Shown here piece after piece: positions 14,890 through 22,790 of a stretch of DNA of 64,000 bases (its first letter is position 1; each line of letters begins with the position of its first letter). Below the pieces are notes generated by a model. It ran no database searches, was not told where the DNA came from, and worked only from the letters and a program-made list of their open reading frames with translations. The translations under genes and the position numbers were made by a program. Source of the stretch: Symsagittifera roscoffensis (Eukaryota; Xenacoelomorpha; Acoela; Convolutidae); assembly GCF_963678635.1 (NCBI RefSeq), contig NC_087069.1, positions 30,980,776 through 31,044,775 of the forward strand, read 5' to 3'.

Positions 14890-16010
14890 ATTCCTGTCAC
14901 GAGATGTAAGTTATGTTGGAAATCTCGAGAAATTAGGCTAAAATTCTATGAAAATTCCTCTTCCCTGAGTTGGGTCTTGATTTTGTACTCTAGATGTCGC
15001 GGGAAAAAATCCTGCACGAGATCTATCTCAAGTTAGAAACCTCATTAAGTTAGGCAAGAAATCTCTGAGAATTTCTGTCACAAGATCTGAGTCAAGTTGG
15101 AAGTATCTTCAAGTTAAACTAAAACCCTCTGAGAAGCCTTGTCACAAGTTGTGACTCAATTTAGAAACCTCATTGAGCTAAACTAGAAGTCTCTGAGAAT
15201 TCTTGTCGCGAGATCTAAGTCAAGTTAGAAATCTCATTGAGTTAAACTAGAAGTCTCTGAACATTACTGTCACCAGGTCTAAGTCAAGTTGGAAATCTCG
15301 ATAAGTTAGTCTAAAAAACCTCTGAGAATCCTTGTCACCAGATGTAAGTCAAGTTAGAAATCTCATTGAGTTAAGCTAGAAGTCTCTGAGAATTCCTGTC
15401 ACGAGATCTAAGTTATGTTGGAAATCTCGATAAGTTAGTCTAAAAAACCTCTGAGAATCCTTGTCACCAGATGTAAGTCAAGTTAGAAATGTCATTGACT
15501 TACGCTAGAAGTCTCTGAGAATTCCTGTCACGAGATCTAAGTTATGTTGGAAATCTCGAGAAATTAGGCTAAAATTCTATGAAAATTCCTCTTCCCTGAG
15601 TTGGGTCTTGATTTTGTACTCTAGATGTCGCGGGAAAAAATCCTGCACGAGATCTATCTCAAGTTAGAAACCTCATTAAGTTAGGCAAGAAATCTCTGAG
15701 AATTTCTGTCACAAGATCTGAGTCAAGTTGGAAGTATCTTCAAGTTAAACTAAAACCCTCTGAGAAGCCTTGTCACAAGTTGTGACTCAATTTAGAAACC
15801 TCATTGAGCTAAACTAGAAGTCTCTGAGAATTCTTGTCGCGAGATCTAAGTCAAGTTAGAAATCTCATTGAGTTAAACTAGAAGTCTCTGAACATTACTG
15901 TCACCAGGTCTAAGTCAAGTTGGAAATCTCGATAAGTTAGTCTAAAAAACCTCTGAGAATCCTTGTCACCAGATGTAAGTCAAGTTAGAAATCTCATTGA
16001 GTTAAGCTAG
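14890..16010 (+). repeat. Tandem duplication, about 631 bp, just left of the Polinton
   Basis: TTTTGTACTCTAGATGTCGC occurs at 14981 and 15612. The following variants (CTCATTAAGTTAGGCAAG, GAGAAGCCTTGTCACAAG, ATTCTTGTCGCGAG) repeat in the same order. The same variant order also occurs near 47.5 and 61.1 kb, so this block belongs to a family that was copied on both sides of the element. Confidence 0.7.
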
Positions 16011-16335
16011 AAGTCTCTGAGAAAAACTGTCATGAGATCTAATTTATTGTGGAAAGCTCGAGAAATTAAGCTAAAAATCTCTGATAATTCCTGTTCCCTG
16101 AGTTAGGTCTTGATATTCTCAGCTAGATGTCTCGGGAAAAAATCCTGTCACGAGATCTAACTCAAGTTAGATTTCTCATTGAGTTAAGCTAGAAGCCTCT
16201 GATATTTTCTGTCACCAGATATAAGTCAAGTTAGAAACCTCATCGAGTTAAGCTAGAAGTCTCTGAGAATTCCTGTCGCGAGATCTAAGTCAAGTTAGAA
16301 ATATCATTGAGTTAAAATAGAAGTCTCTGAACATT

Positions 16336-16341
16336 ACTGTC
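16336..16341. repeat. Target-site duplication, left copy (ACTGTC)
   Basis: ACTGTC directly precedes the first base of the left TIR (AGTAGTATAG) and is repeated directly after the right TIR at 35483-35488. Six base pairs is the standard Polinton/Maverick target-site duplication. The uninterrupted context GAACATTACTGTCACCAGG is present many times in the satellite, which confirms the duplicated bases. Confidence 0.95.
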
Positions 16342-16651
16342 AGTAGTATAGATATACGACACTGGGATCGGGGGGGGTGATCCCTACAGGGATCATTGGG
16401 TATAGATTCCTAATGATCCCTATGTAAATATTTATACCTAATGATCCCTATGTAAAATATTTATACCTAATGATCCCTATGTAAAATATTTATACCTAAT
16501 GATCCCCATGTAAAATATTTATACCTAATGATCCCAATGTATAATTTTTATCCCTAATGATCCCTATGTAAAATATTTATCCCTAATGATCCCTATGTAA
16601 AATATTTATCCCTAATGATCCCTATGTAAAATATTTATACCTAATGATCCC
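16342..16651 (+). repeat. Left terminal inverted repeat (310 bp)
   Basis: This matches the reverse complement of 35172-35482 in unit order and in unit variants. The only difference I see is 8 versus 9 Gs in the homopolymer after ATC. It starts AGTAGTATAGATATACGAC, then a G-run, then an 18-bp hairpin TGATCCCTACAGGGATCA (16378-16395), then 29-bp repeats with core AATGATCCC. The near identity implies recent insertion or homogenisation during replication of the ends. Confidence 0.95.
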
Positions 16652-16719
16652 AATGTATAATATTTATACCTAATGATCCCAATGTATAATTTTTATACTT
16701 AATGATCCCTATGTAAAAC
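16412..16719 (+). repeat. 29-bp iterons, left end (11 units)
   Basis: Units start at 16412, 16440, 16469, 16498, 16527, 16556, 16585, 16614, 16643, 16672 and 16701. The consensus is AATGATCCCTATGTAAAATA followed by TTTATACCT. The first unit is 28 bp and the rest 29 bp. Units 1-8 match the right end variant for variant; units 9-11 (CAATGTATA variants and a partial unit) exist only on the left, inside the TIR proper. They may bind a replication or integration protein, which is inference. Confidence 0.9.
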
Positions 16720-17621
16720 TTCGGTAAATTATTGAGTATTCCCACTGAACGTTGTGGAACCGGGAATGGAATTAAGTTTTGGTCGGTGCATATTTTCCCT
16801 TCTAAAGTTTGGGGGTATTGGCTTGTTTACATGTAAAAGGACGTTATATATCTATTATATGTAATAGGAAAGCACCAGATTTTGGCAGCGTAGCTTAACT
16901 GTTGGCTGCGGTGAACGATTTCCTTCAAAAATGCATGTTTATTGCTGAATCTCAAAGAAAGGAAAATTCGTCAATTGCGGCGGCCGCCACCTCTATTTAG
17001 GTAAAAGCTAATGATCAATTTGACCGAAATAAGAATGAAAAGTTTCTTTAAGCCAAATGAAAGTAAAAAACAAAGAAAAATTTTGCAACACTGAAAACTC
17101 TAAAATAATGAAATTGGCTTGAAAATTTCGACATTTCCATTTTCCGTGTCTACAGAAGACTGAAAAATAAACGTCTGAAATCTATGACAAAAGCTTTGAT
17201 TTTATAGAAAGGTTGAAAGAGCTAATAAGTTGTAGTGGGTTAAGATCTTGAAAAACGAGAACACTGATGAAAGCCAAAAGTGCCCAGAATTATTATCAAA
17301 ACTTGTACCTAACTTGTTACTATAAAATTGAAGTGGATCAAAATTTCTTGGGGTCCGAGTAGAGGAAAACGCATGGCGCTCGACTCTCAGCCGAAAGGCG
17401 GCGTTTCGAAACCCGTCCGGAAATTGTACTGAAAGGAGGCAACAGTAGCTGGTATGGTGATATCCCCCCATAGATCGATTTTGTACTTTTTTATCACTTT
17501 GAATTAACTTCTCGAATTACTGCTATTCAGTTAACAATTGGGTAAAATTTCAATTACTAAAAGAATGTATTGTTCAAAATGAAATTGTAAAGTGTATAAA
17601 ACAGCTATATTAAATGGTTAG
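16720..17621. other. Noncoding gap between left TIR and protease gene
   Basis: About 900 bp with no gene I can support. It holds a NotI-like GC patch (GCGGCGGCCGCC, about 16978), a tRNA-like patch at 17351-17420 described separately, and otherwise AT-rich sequence. An open frame on the minus strand at 17202-17471 encodes nothing recognisable and covers the tRNA-like patch, so I do not call it. The 3' ends of leftward transcripts should fall here. I see no AATAAA close to the protease stop; the nearest on the minus strand is near 16940. Confidence 0.6.
17351..17420 (+). other. Degenerate tRNA-like sequence
   Basis: A GC-rich island in AT-rich DNA contains an A-box-like GTCCGAGTAGAGG, then CTCGACTCTCAGCC, a GCC-GAAA-GGC hairpin, and a B-box-like TTTCGAAACCC. 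The order and spacing recall a serine/leucine-type tRNA with a variable arm. However, the T-stem pairs badly and no clean acceptor stem is visible. It may be a tRNA fossil, a tRNA-derived SINE head or chance. Confidence 0.25.
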
Positions 17622-18068
17622 TTAATGGGTAAGCATGTGAGTTAGGAAACGTTTCAAAACATGATCAGTTATATAAACAAAATCAGAAGCATCACCATTA
17701 AAGTTTTTATCAAAAATCAAATGTGCAATATAAATACAAAAAGAACCGCACATGGTAGAGTTTGAGTCTTGCATGGGAAAGTTTGTCATCAATTCAGTCA
17801 CTTGATGAAAATTCTCGTTCAATCGTTTATACAGATTGGTGTACTGCCAGAGAGGAAGACCGAGAGGATCAGCGAAGTATAAAACATTTCTTCTGTTGCA
17901 TATCACAATCCAATGTGTCCCCGGAGAATCTGATTTTGAAGTGTTCACAATCATAAAGATGTTGTTTGGGATGTGAGGTGGAAAATTGTCGGCTGCAAAT
18001 ACTCCAAAAAACTTATATTTCAGATGTTTACAATTCTGAATGAGGTCCTGCAACTGGATTTCATCCAT
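17622..18068 (-). CDS. PRO: Adenain-like cysteine protease (maturation protease)
   Basis: This 148-aa protein belongs to the adenovirus protease (C5)/Ulp1-like family that Polintons use to mature capsid proteins. The catalytic order His-Asp-Gln-Cys is visible: His52 in GTHW, Asp67 in YFADPLG, Gln100 in PMQDSN and Cys107 in TMCGSFC. The ATG at 18068 is chosen because upstream in-frame codons only extend the frame into the MCP gene through a non-ATG start. It follows the MCP stop (18073-18071) by 2 bp. It is shorter than adenain (about 200 aa) but keeps the whole catalytic core. It is the last gene of the leftward cluster, next to its likely substrates MCP and the pVI-like protein. Confidence 0.92.
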   Translation of the reverse strand: MDEIQLQDLIQNCKHLKYKFFGVFAADNFPPHIPNNIFMIVNTSKSDSPGTHWIVICNRRNVLYFADPLGLPLWQYTNLYKRLNENFHQVTELMTNFPMQDSNSTMCGSFCIYIAHLIFDKNFNGDASDFVYITDHVLKRFLTHMLTH

Positions 18069-18070
18069 TT

Positions 18071-19378
18071 TCAGACTGTCGAAATGGGAAGGACGTTCTT
18101 TGTAACTTTGCGGTCGGAGGTAATAAATACATTGGATGAGCGTATACCCCAAACAAAAATTTCCAGGTTTGCTGTCAAAGCGTTTGAGAATTGAAGATCG
18201 AGTGAAACTGAGCAGTTAGTAAGTTCTGGATGCAAGAAGTCATGAGCTGCCTGCTGTGTGCTAGTGAGATCAAAACACATAATAAAGTGCTGTTGGTAGT
18301 TATCCAGAGTGATTCCCAGCCCGCAGTGCAACAAACCCAGCGCTGATAGTGTGTTGAAGAAGAGACGCTTATGATCTTGTGTACTGATTGGTGTACTTGC
18401 TATTGGTAAACCATTTCGTCTCAAAGTAACTTGCTCCAGTCCAAATTTTTGATAATGAAAAGGATTCGTTCGGTTTGTTCCTAGAAATGCATTATTTGTG
18501 TTCAATGCTATGATAATTTGTCTCACCGGTTCACGAGCAAAAATATCTTCCTGTTGCCAGCTGCGCTGACCAGCTGTTGCAAGAAATGTTTTTGTAATTT
18601 CTTCTTGATATGGGTAGTTCGCAGGAGTTTTGAGCAAAGTTGATTCAATGGCAGAGAGCACATGGTCGGTCACAGTCATTTTTCTAACATACAGGTTCGC
18701 TTCGAGTATTTGCAGCTTGTAATGCTTGGCAGCATCTTCCGATATAATGAGAAAGTCTTCATGAGAACGTCTGTAGGAAAGTCTGAGGGTAACACCGCTC
18801 AACAAATGCTTGTCACATGTGAAAAAATCAACTCCAGCGGGTCCATAGAACCAAATTTCATTCGATTCACGGACCAGTTCTCGTTGAGGTGTGAAATCAG
18901 CTGCATCTATTGCAGCGGGATTGTTTTCAAAACGATATCCCTGACACTTAAGCCACGAGTCCTTGGCTCCTTTGCTGTTAGAAAATTCTGTTCCAATAAA
19001 GCTTTTATGCGCAAAATTACTATTGGCATTTGAGATTTTGAGTCCATTAGCAGAGAGGGTACAGTCAGAGAAAAGGGAATACAGGGAGTTGTTTACGAGG
19101 AACGGTGAATCAGACACAGTAGGATCAGTGTTGTCGTATCGCAGATCAGCTCCACTTGATTGCGTTACTTTGCATCGTATTTCCAAATAAATTTTTTGCA
19201 GGTCAACAAAATTATTACGGTCACCGGTGATTTCAAATTCAAGCATTGGTCCATTAGGTGAATAGACAGGTCCAATTTTTTGATCAAAAGCGTTTTCAAA
19301 AGTAATCAAAAGAGGTTGTTTTTCAAACAAATCCAGAGAGCTATGGGTAGCTTCATTGGGTAACAAATTAGCGATCAT
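18071..19378 (-). CDS. MCP: Major capsid protein, double jelly-roll
   Basis: This 435-aa protein matches the pattern of Polinton major capsid proteins, which build pseudo-hexagonal capsomers as trimers. Family-typical stretches include NNSLYSLFSDCTLSANG (about residues 97-113), a hydrophobic linker with CDKHLLSGVTLRLSYRRS (about 190-210), YVRKM, NPFHYQKFG and the C-terminal FIMCFDLT strand. The start is an ATG, and its first 11 bp overlap the end of the pVI-like gene (ATGATCGCTAA). The length is on the short side of the 400-650 aa range. It lies between the pVI-like protein and the protease, the usual virion-module order. No break is seen. Confidence 0.88.
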   Translation of the reverse strand: MIANLLPNEATHSSLDLFEKQPLLITFENAFDQKIGPVYSPNGPMLEFEITGDRNNFVDLQKIYLEIRCKVTQSSGADLRYDNTDPTVSDSPFLVNNSLYSLFSDCTLSANGLKISNANSNFAHKSFIGTEFSNSKGAKDSWLKCQGYRFENNPAAIDAADFTPQRELVRESNEIWFYGPAGVDFFTCDKHLLSGVTLRLSYRRSHEDFLIISEDAAKHYKLQILEANLYVRKMTVTDHVLSAIESTLLKTPANYPYQEEITKTFLATAGQRSWQQEDIFAREPVRQIIIALNTNNAFLGTNRTNPFHYQKFGLEQVTLRRNGLPIASTPISTQDHKRLFFNTLSALGLLHCGLGITLDNYQQHFIMCFDLTSTQQAAHDFLHPELTNCSVSLDLQFSNALTANLEIFVWGIRSSNVFITSDRKVTKNVLPISTV

Positions 19379-19790
19379 TTTTTATGTTTGAGAAAAAATC
19401 TGCTCGACTTCTCACTGGTCTGGTTTTTCTTCGAATGATTGTTTTTCTTTTTCGAGCCCCTACTGACCTTCTTCTTCGTAATCCATTCATTGGTGTCTTT
19501 CGACGACGTCGTCTACCACCACCGAGTTGTTTTCTTGCAGTTTTTGTGACAGTGTTTTTCAATGCTTGTTTAGGAGACTTCTTTTTCATAGCGACATCAA
19601 TTAGTTCTGGCGCTGCACTCATCAAAAGTTCTCTGCCCAGTTTTTTCGCAGCCGGTAGAATAACCCGTCGTGCAAACGGTATAGCAACACGACCAATACC
19701 AGCAGCCAAAGCGCCAAATCCACTGCCGCGTTGTCGGTAGTGTCCAGAGAAATGAGGAAGTGAAGCTTGCTTTGCATAATATTGTTCCAT
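19368..19790 (-). CDS. Basic pVI/core-like virion protein
   Basis: This 140-aa protein has two parts. The N-terminal part (1-90) has a Gly-rich RGSGFGALAAGIGRVAIPFA stretch and an amphipathic helix-like segment. That is typical of the small Polinton/adintovirus protein compared with adenovirus pVI or pX. The C-terminal part (93-130) is dominated by Arg/Lys and suited to DNA binding. Leu89-Gly-Gly-Gly92 followed by Arg fits the adenain cleavage rule (M/I/L)-X-G-G|X and would split the two halves. It starts at an ATG 6 bp after the minor capsid stop and overlaps the MCP start by 11 bp. The membrane-active or core role is inferred from the family. Confidence 0.75.
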   Translation of the reverse strand: MEQYYAKQASLPHFSGHYRQRGSGFGALAAGIGRVAIPFARRVILPAAKKLGRELLMSAAPELIDVAMKKKSPKQALKNTVTKTARKQLGGGRRRRRKTPMNGLRRRRSVGARKRKTIIRRKTRPVRSRADFFSNIKNDR

Positions 19791-19796
19791 TGGTTT

Positions 19797-20666
19797 TCAA
19801 TCAAAGCGCTTGAATTTTAGAGTCAACACAACTTTACCAGTTCCTGCAAAGGGCACTAGTCTTCCAGTTTCTGTGCGCAACTGTACCGATATTGATTGTA
19901 CAGATGAAGTGAATAATTTTTTATAGTCTAAATTAGTGAAGTTTTTTCGATGATTAGGTTCAATGCTGCAGGCACTACCGTTTTTGATGCGTCTATTTGA
20001 ATCAATGACGCGTAACAATGGGGCCTTTGCATCACCAACAGTTTGGTATTGAATAATGTCAATATAGACAAAAATTAGACTTGTCCCACTTGATAAGTCA
20101 TATGGGAAATGAGATTCGTACAGTTCGTTTCCCTCATAAGATGCATCGAAGGAGGGTATCATTTTGTATCCAATGTGATATTCACCGTTCTCATCAAGCT
20201 TTGCATTGTAGCCTAACAGACTGGGTATTTGGGGACTTGGGAATGAGATTCCTTCATTTGCGTTCATCCAAATGCTCATGCTATTCGTGATTTCTTGAGG
20301 ACTCGCATCAAAATGAATTTTGTCTTTGAGTTTTGTTTTTATCTCATTAATCAATTGTTCTATAAAAGTGTACTCTCCTGATTTGATAAAAACTTTTTCG
20401 CCATAGTAGGGTCTGGAAATTGTATTCGGATTGCCAGCGTTGGATTTACTGGCTACTACTTCGGATGCTCTGAAGTACGTAAATTCCTCATCAGTAACAT
20501 TGTTTAATTTTGTGGGGAAAATTATTTCTGAGAGAGCAACTCTCCAATCTCCGTCTAAAGCTATTTCTTCTTTACAAAAATTTCTAAAACTGGCCAAAGT
20601 GTTGTCTGGGAAATAATCCATTGATGCTGTTGAAATCAAATGTACAGTAAACTCATCACTGCCCAT
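19797..20666 (-). CDS. mCP: Minor capsid (penton) protein, single jelly-roll
   Basis: This 289-aa protein has the layout of Polinton minor capsid proteins. The opening region reads FTVHLISTASMDYFPDNTLA and continues to a strand with DWRVALSEIIFP. The C-terminal signature LIFVYIDIIQYQTVGDAKAP is followed by LLRVI. The family forms pentameric vertex capsomers. The ATG at 20666 is preferred over upstream non-ATG codons; it gives an 11-bp overlap with the integrase stop (ATGGGCAGTGA), the same spacing seen at three other junctions here. It is followed 6 bp later by the pVI-like gene. Confidence 0.87.
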   Translation of the reverse strand: MGSDEFTVHLISTASMDYFPDNTLASFRNFCKEEIALDGDWRVALSEIIFPTKLNNVTDEEFTYFRASEVVASKSNAGNPNTISRPYYGEKVFIKSGEYTFIEQLINEIKTKLKDKIHFDASPQEITNSMSIWMNANEGISFPSPQIPSLLGYNAKLDENGEYHIGYKMIPSFDASYEGNELYESHFPYDLSSGTSLIFVYIDIIQYQTVGDAKAPLLRVIDSNRRIKNGSACSIEPNHRKNFTNLDYKKLFTSSVQSISVQLRTETGRLVPFAGTGKVVLTLKFKRFD

Positions 20667-21879
20667 TTTCGTTATAATCAGCTTTGTTTCCAATTAAACT
20701 AAGTTCTTTTTCATAAAATTTTCCGCTGATTTCTTCCTTTTCCGCATCAATGAGACTGTATGTTGGAGGGTTTACAGTAGGAATGGCAACTATTTCAAAA
20801 ACTTCGTCTGTAAAAATCTGCTTGTAACCTTTTCTAAAAGGCAAGTCAGTCTTCGCTATTCGCACATAATCACCAACATAAAACTTTGGTTTCTGTACCA
20901 ACTTCGATGAACTGTTTGCAATTAATGAAACTAAAGCAGGTACATGTTTTCTTGTGACCTTGTTTGGAGCCAATTTTGTAACTCTATTAACGCGTGAGTT
21001 AATCGTTTGAACAAAACTTTGTAATTTTTCAATATAACTGTAAGTCCATTCAAACTCCAAATATTTGTAGATAATATTTTTCAGCGATCGAATGTTTCTT
21101 TCGGCAAACGCTGATTTTTTTTCACTGTGAGTATTGTATTTGATGATTTCTCGTTTAGTACATAACTTTTCGAACTCTCCTTTAAACTCGGTGCCTTTGT
21201 CAACCCAAACTTTTTTTGGTTGTTTTGTTTTGATCATTTTTTTGAAAGCTTCGGTTGTTTCTTTAGCATATTTGGTCTTCAGGGGTTCCACTCGTAAGTA
21301 GCGAGAGAGACAATCGACAGCAACTAATAAATATCGTACCCCTCGGTTATATTTAGCCAATTTATCAACATAAGCCAAGTCAAGAGACCAAATTTCGTTG
21401 ATATCGTTAACAATCACTTTTAGCCGAGGATATGTTTTACGAAACAATCCATACTTTGTATGTGATGATTGAGATCTCAGAAATTTTCTAACTTTTTCTG
21501 GTGAGAGTTGACTAGCATTTGTTAAATTTTTAACGCTACCAAATGCAGCTGGACCTTTCGTGTAGAGTAATTTGAGTTTCTTTTCTTCACTGATAGTAGG
21601 ATTTCCATTCTTTTGTTGACGTTGTCGCAAACGATTCTTTACTGCTTTCATAGTTTTTATCATCGTCGTCATCGTCGTCGTTGGGGAAAAATTCTTTTTT
21701 CTTGGTTTTTCTTTTGTCAGATTGCTTGGTTCTGGGTTTGAGAGTTGTCGATCGAGTCTTCGAAGAGGAGGGTTTTGATATCTTCGAGTCCTCAGTTGTC
21801 GGGTTGTCGGAGACGAAGGAGGAAGAAGTTGAGGGCTTAGCTGCTTCGCTCTTAAGCGAGCGGAGAATCTGTTTGGCAT
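20656..21879 (-). CDS. INT: Retroviral-like integrase (DDE)
   Basis: Counting from the ATG at 21879 (407 aa), the DDE triad is Asp167 (IWSLDLAYV), Asp227 (VWVDKGTEF) and Glu260 (AFAERNIRSLK). This is the Polinton integrase core that inserts the linear genome and makes 6-bp duplications, as seen here. A small C-terminal domain (about 333-395, KFYVGDYVRI to GKFYEKEL) resembles the SH3/chromodomain-like tail. The first 95 residues are Pro/Arg-rich and lie in a different frame over the end of the upstream gene. Internal ATGs at residues 70, 73 and 77 could be the true start, so the core from about residue 95 is sure and the start is not. Confidence 0.92.
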   Translation of the reverse strand: MPNRFSARLRAKQLSPQLLPPSSPTTRQLRTRRYQNPPLRRLDRQLSNPEPSNLTKEKPRKKNFSPTTTMTTMIKTMKAVKNRLRQRQQKNGNPTISEEKKLKLLYTKGPAAFGSVKNLTNASQLSPEKVRKFLRSQSSHTKYGLFRKTYPRLKVIVNDINEIWSLDLAYVDKLAKYNRGVRYLLVAVDCLSRYLRVEPLKTKYAKETTEAFKKMIKTKQPKKVWVDKGTEFKGEFEKLCTKREIIKYNTHSEKKSAFAERNIRSLKNIIYKYLEFEWTYSYIEKLQSFVQTINSRVNRVTKLAPNKVTRKHVPALVSLIANSSSKLVQKPKFYVGDYVRIAKTDLPFRKGYKQIFTDEVFEIVAIPTVNPPTYSLIDAEKEEISGKFYEKELSLIGNKADYNENGQ

Positions 21880-22522
21880 AAGTGTTAGACACTAAGCTAG
21901 GATCAAGATTCAGTTCTTTCAAAATTTGAGGATAAAAAACACCTTCAAGTTTTTTTGTGTTTTGCTGTGTATCGTACAAAAAGGATTCAATTTTAACGAG
22001 TGTTGGTTTTCCTTGAATTAGAACATATCCGTCAACGTCTAATGTCAAGGATTCAACTTTGAACAACTGCTTCAGCACTATGTTTGCCCTTTCCAATTTA
22101 TTAGCTTCCAATAGCTCTTGAATGGATTCCATAATCTTTCGAAACACTTCAGCGGTTTTTCCATAACTTTTTTCATCCTTTTTTTCTAATCTCTTTGAAC
22201 TTGTCTGCTGCTGAGAATTGTATGATTCAATATTTTCTTCTGCTTCATCATCACCATCACCACTGAAATTAGTAAGCGCAGATAAATTTCTTTTTCGAAG
22301 ATTTGGTACTACATTACTAGGGGTTAAGGGAATAGGAGATGTTGGGTTTAATGGTGGTGGAGAGTCACGGCTGATATTTCGTTCTCGAAATCGTTGTATG
22401 TAATTGAGTTGAGATGATTTGTCGTTAATTAATGGATTATGAAGGATTTGAGATTGTGGTGCAGTTTTTTCATCTGGAGCATATGTTTTTCGAGGAATGA
22501 GGATGAATTCTTCAGCATACAT
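21587..22522 (-). CDS. Uncharacterised, largely disordered protein overlapping INT
   Basis: I do not recognise this 311-aa protein. It starts at an ATG, 10 bp after the stop of the small conserved gene. Residues 1-110 are Pro/Ser/Asp-rich. A folded-looking middle part (about 120-215) contains RKIMESIQELLEANKLERAN and GVFYPQILKELNLDPSLVSN. The tail is Ser/Thr/Lys-rich and ends after a seven-Asp run. Its last 293 bp overlap the integrase in another frame, offset by +1. It could be a separate protein, or the upstream half of an integrase fusion made by frameshifting or splicing. Nothing visible decides between these. Confidence 0.6.
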   Translation of the reverse strand: MYAEEFILIPRKTYAPDEKTAPQSQILHNPLINDKSSQLNYIQRFRERNISRDSPPPLNPTSPIPLTPSNVVPNLRKRNLSALTNFSGDGDDEAEENIESYNSQQQTSSKRLEKKDEKSYGKTAEVFRKIMESIQELLEANKLERANIVLKQLFKVESLTLDVDGYVLIQGKPTLVKIESFLYDTQQNTKKLEGVFYPQILKELNLDPSLVSNTYAKQILRSLKSEAAKPSTSSSFVSDNPTTEDSKISKPSSSKTRSTTLKPRTKQSDKRKTKKKEFFPNDDDDDDDKNYESSKESFATTSTKEWKSYYQ

Positions 22523-22532
22523 GCTTAAGGTT

Positions 22533-22790
22533 CTAGTTTTTCAGGTAAATGTAACACGATTCTCCGATTGATTTAACCAGTGAAATATTGTTTGCCAGAA
22601 CTTTTCGTTTTTCTCGGATACTAAACTTAGGGTCAACAATTTTTCCAAATGGTATTTTCTTACTCTCGATGAAACTCTTGTTAGCTGGAACATGTCCCAG
22701 AAAAACATTTACAAAACAATCGCAAAGAAATCTAATAAAATTTGAATCAGCTCCTGTCAAAATTGATCTACAATGGCGACTATTGAGCAT
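22533..22790 (-). CDS. Small conserved Polinton-type basic protein
   Basis: This 85-aa protein (96 aa if the ATG at 22823 is used) has a core NSRHCRSILTGADSNFIRFL followed by CDCFVNVFLGHVP and a Lys/Arg-rich middle. I associate this pattern with a small protein found repeatedly in invertebrate Polintons and related elements: a bad-to-unknown 'ADxxFIxxLxxCxxNVxxGxVP' motif. Its function is not known to me. The ATG at 22790 is preferred because it gives the ATG-N5-stop 11-bp overlap with the ATPase gene (ATGCTCAATAG) seen at other junctions. Confidence 0.65.
   Translation of the reverse strand: MLNSRHCRSILTGADSNFIRFLCDCFVNVFLGHVPANKSFIESKKIPFGKIVDPKFSIREKRKVLANNISLVKSIGESCYIYLKN

Larger units (their letters stand above)
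1..16341 (+). repeat. Satellite array, left flank (about 64-bp monomer)
   Basis: The whole stretch is head-to-tail copies of a monomer of about 64 bp. Recurrent blocks are AAGTTAGAAATCTCATTGAG, AAGCTAGAAGTCTCTGAGA and CCTGTCACGAGATCTAAGTC. All monomers lie in one orientation. Stop codons (TAA and TAG inside GTTAAGCTAGA) recur in every monomer, and I find no gene here. Variants alternate, for example CACCAGATGTAAGTC, CGCGAGATCTAAGTC and CTCGGGAAAAAATCC, giving higher-order structure listed separately. The array is broken cleanly at 16341/16342 by the Polinton and resumes in phase on the far side. Confidence 0.95.

Noticed and set aside
14830-15036. Open frame of 68 codons in the left satellite
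   Set aside because: It is a chance open stretch in repeated monomers, with no similarity to a protein and no counterpart elsewhere in the array.
1-16341. CRISPR array suggested by regular repeats
   Set aside because: The repeats are contiguous 64-bp monomers with no unique spacers, in a eukaryotic context.
16412-16719. Telomere-like repeats at the element ends
   Set aside because: The unit is 29 bp with core AATGATCCC, unlike telomeric repeats, and it is mirrored at both element ends.
17202-17471. Minus-strand open frame of 89 codons
   Set aside because: No recognisable product, unfavourable composition, and it overlaps the tRNA-like patch downstream of the last clustered gene.
19384-19740. 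Plus-strand open frame of 118 codons opposite the pVI-like gene
   Set aside because: It is the antisense shadow of the Arg/Lys-rich codons of the pVI-like gene; the hydrophobic look is a by-product.
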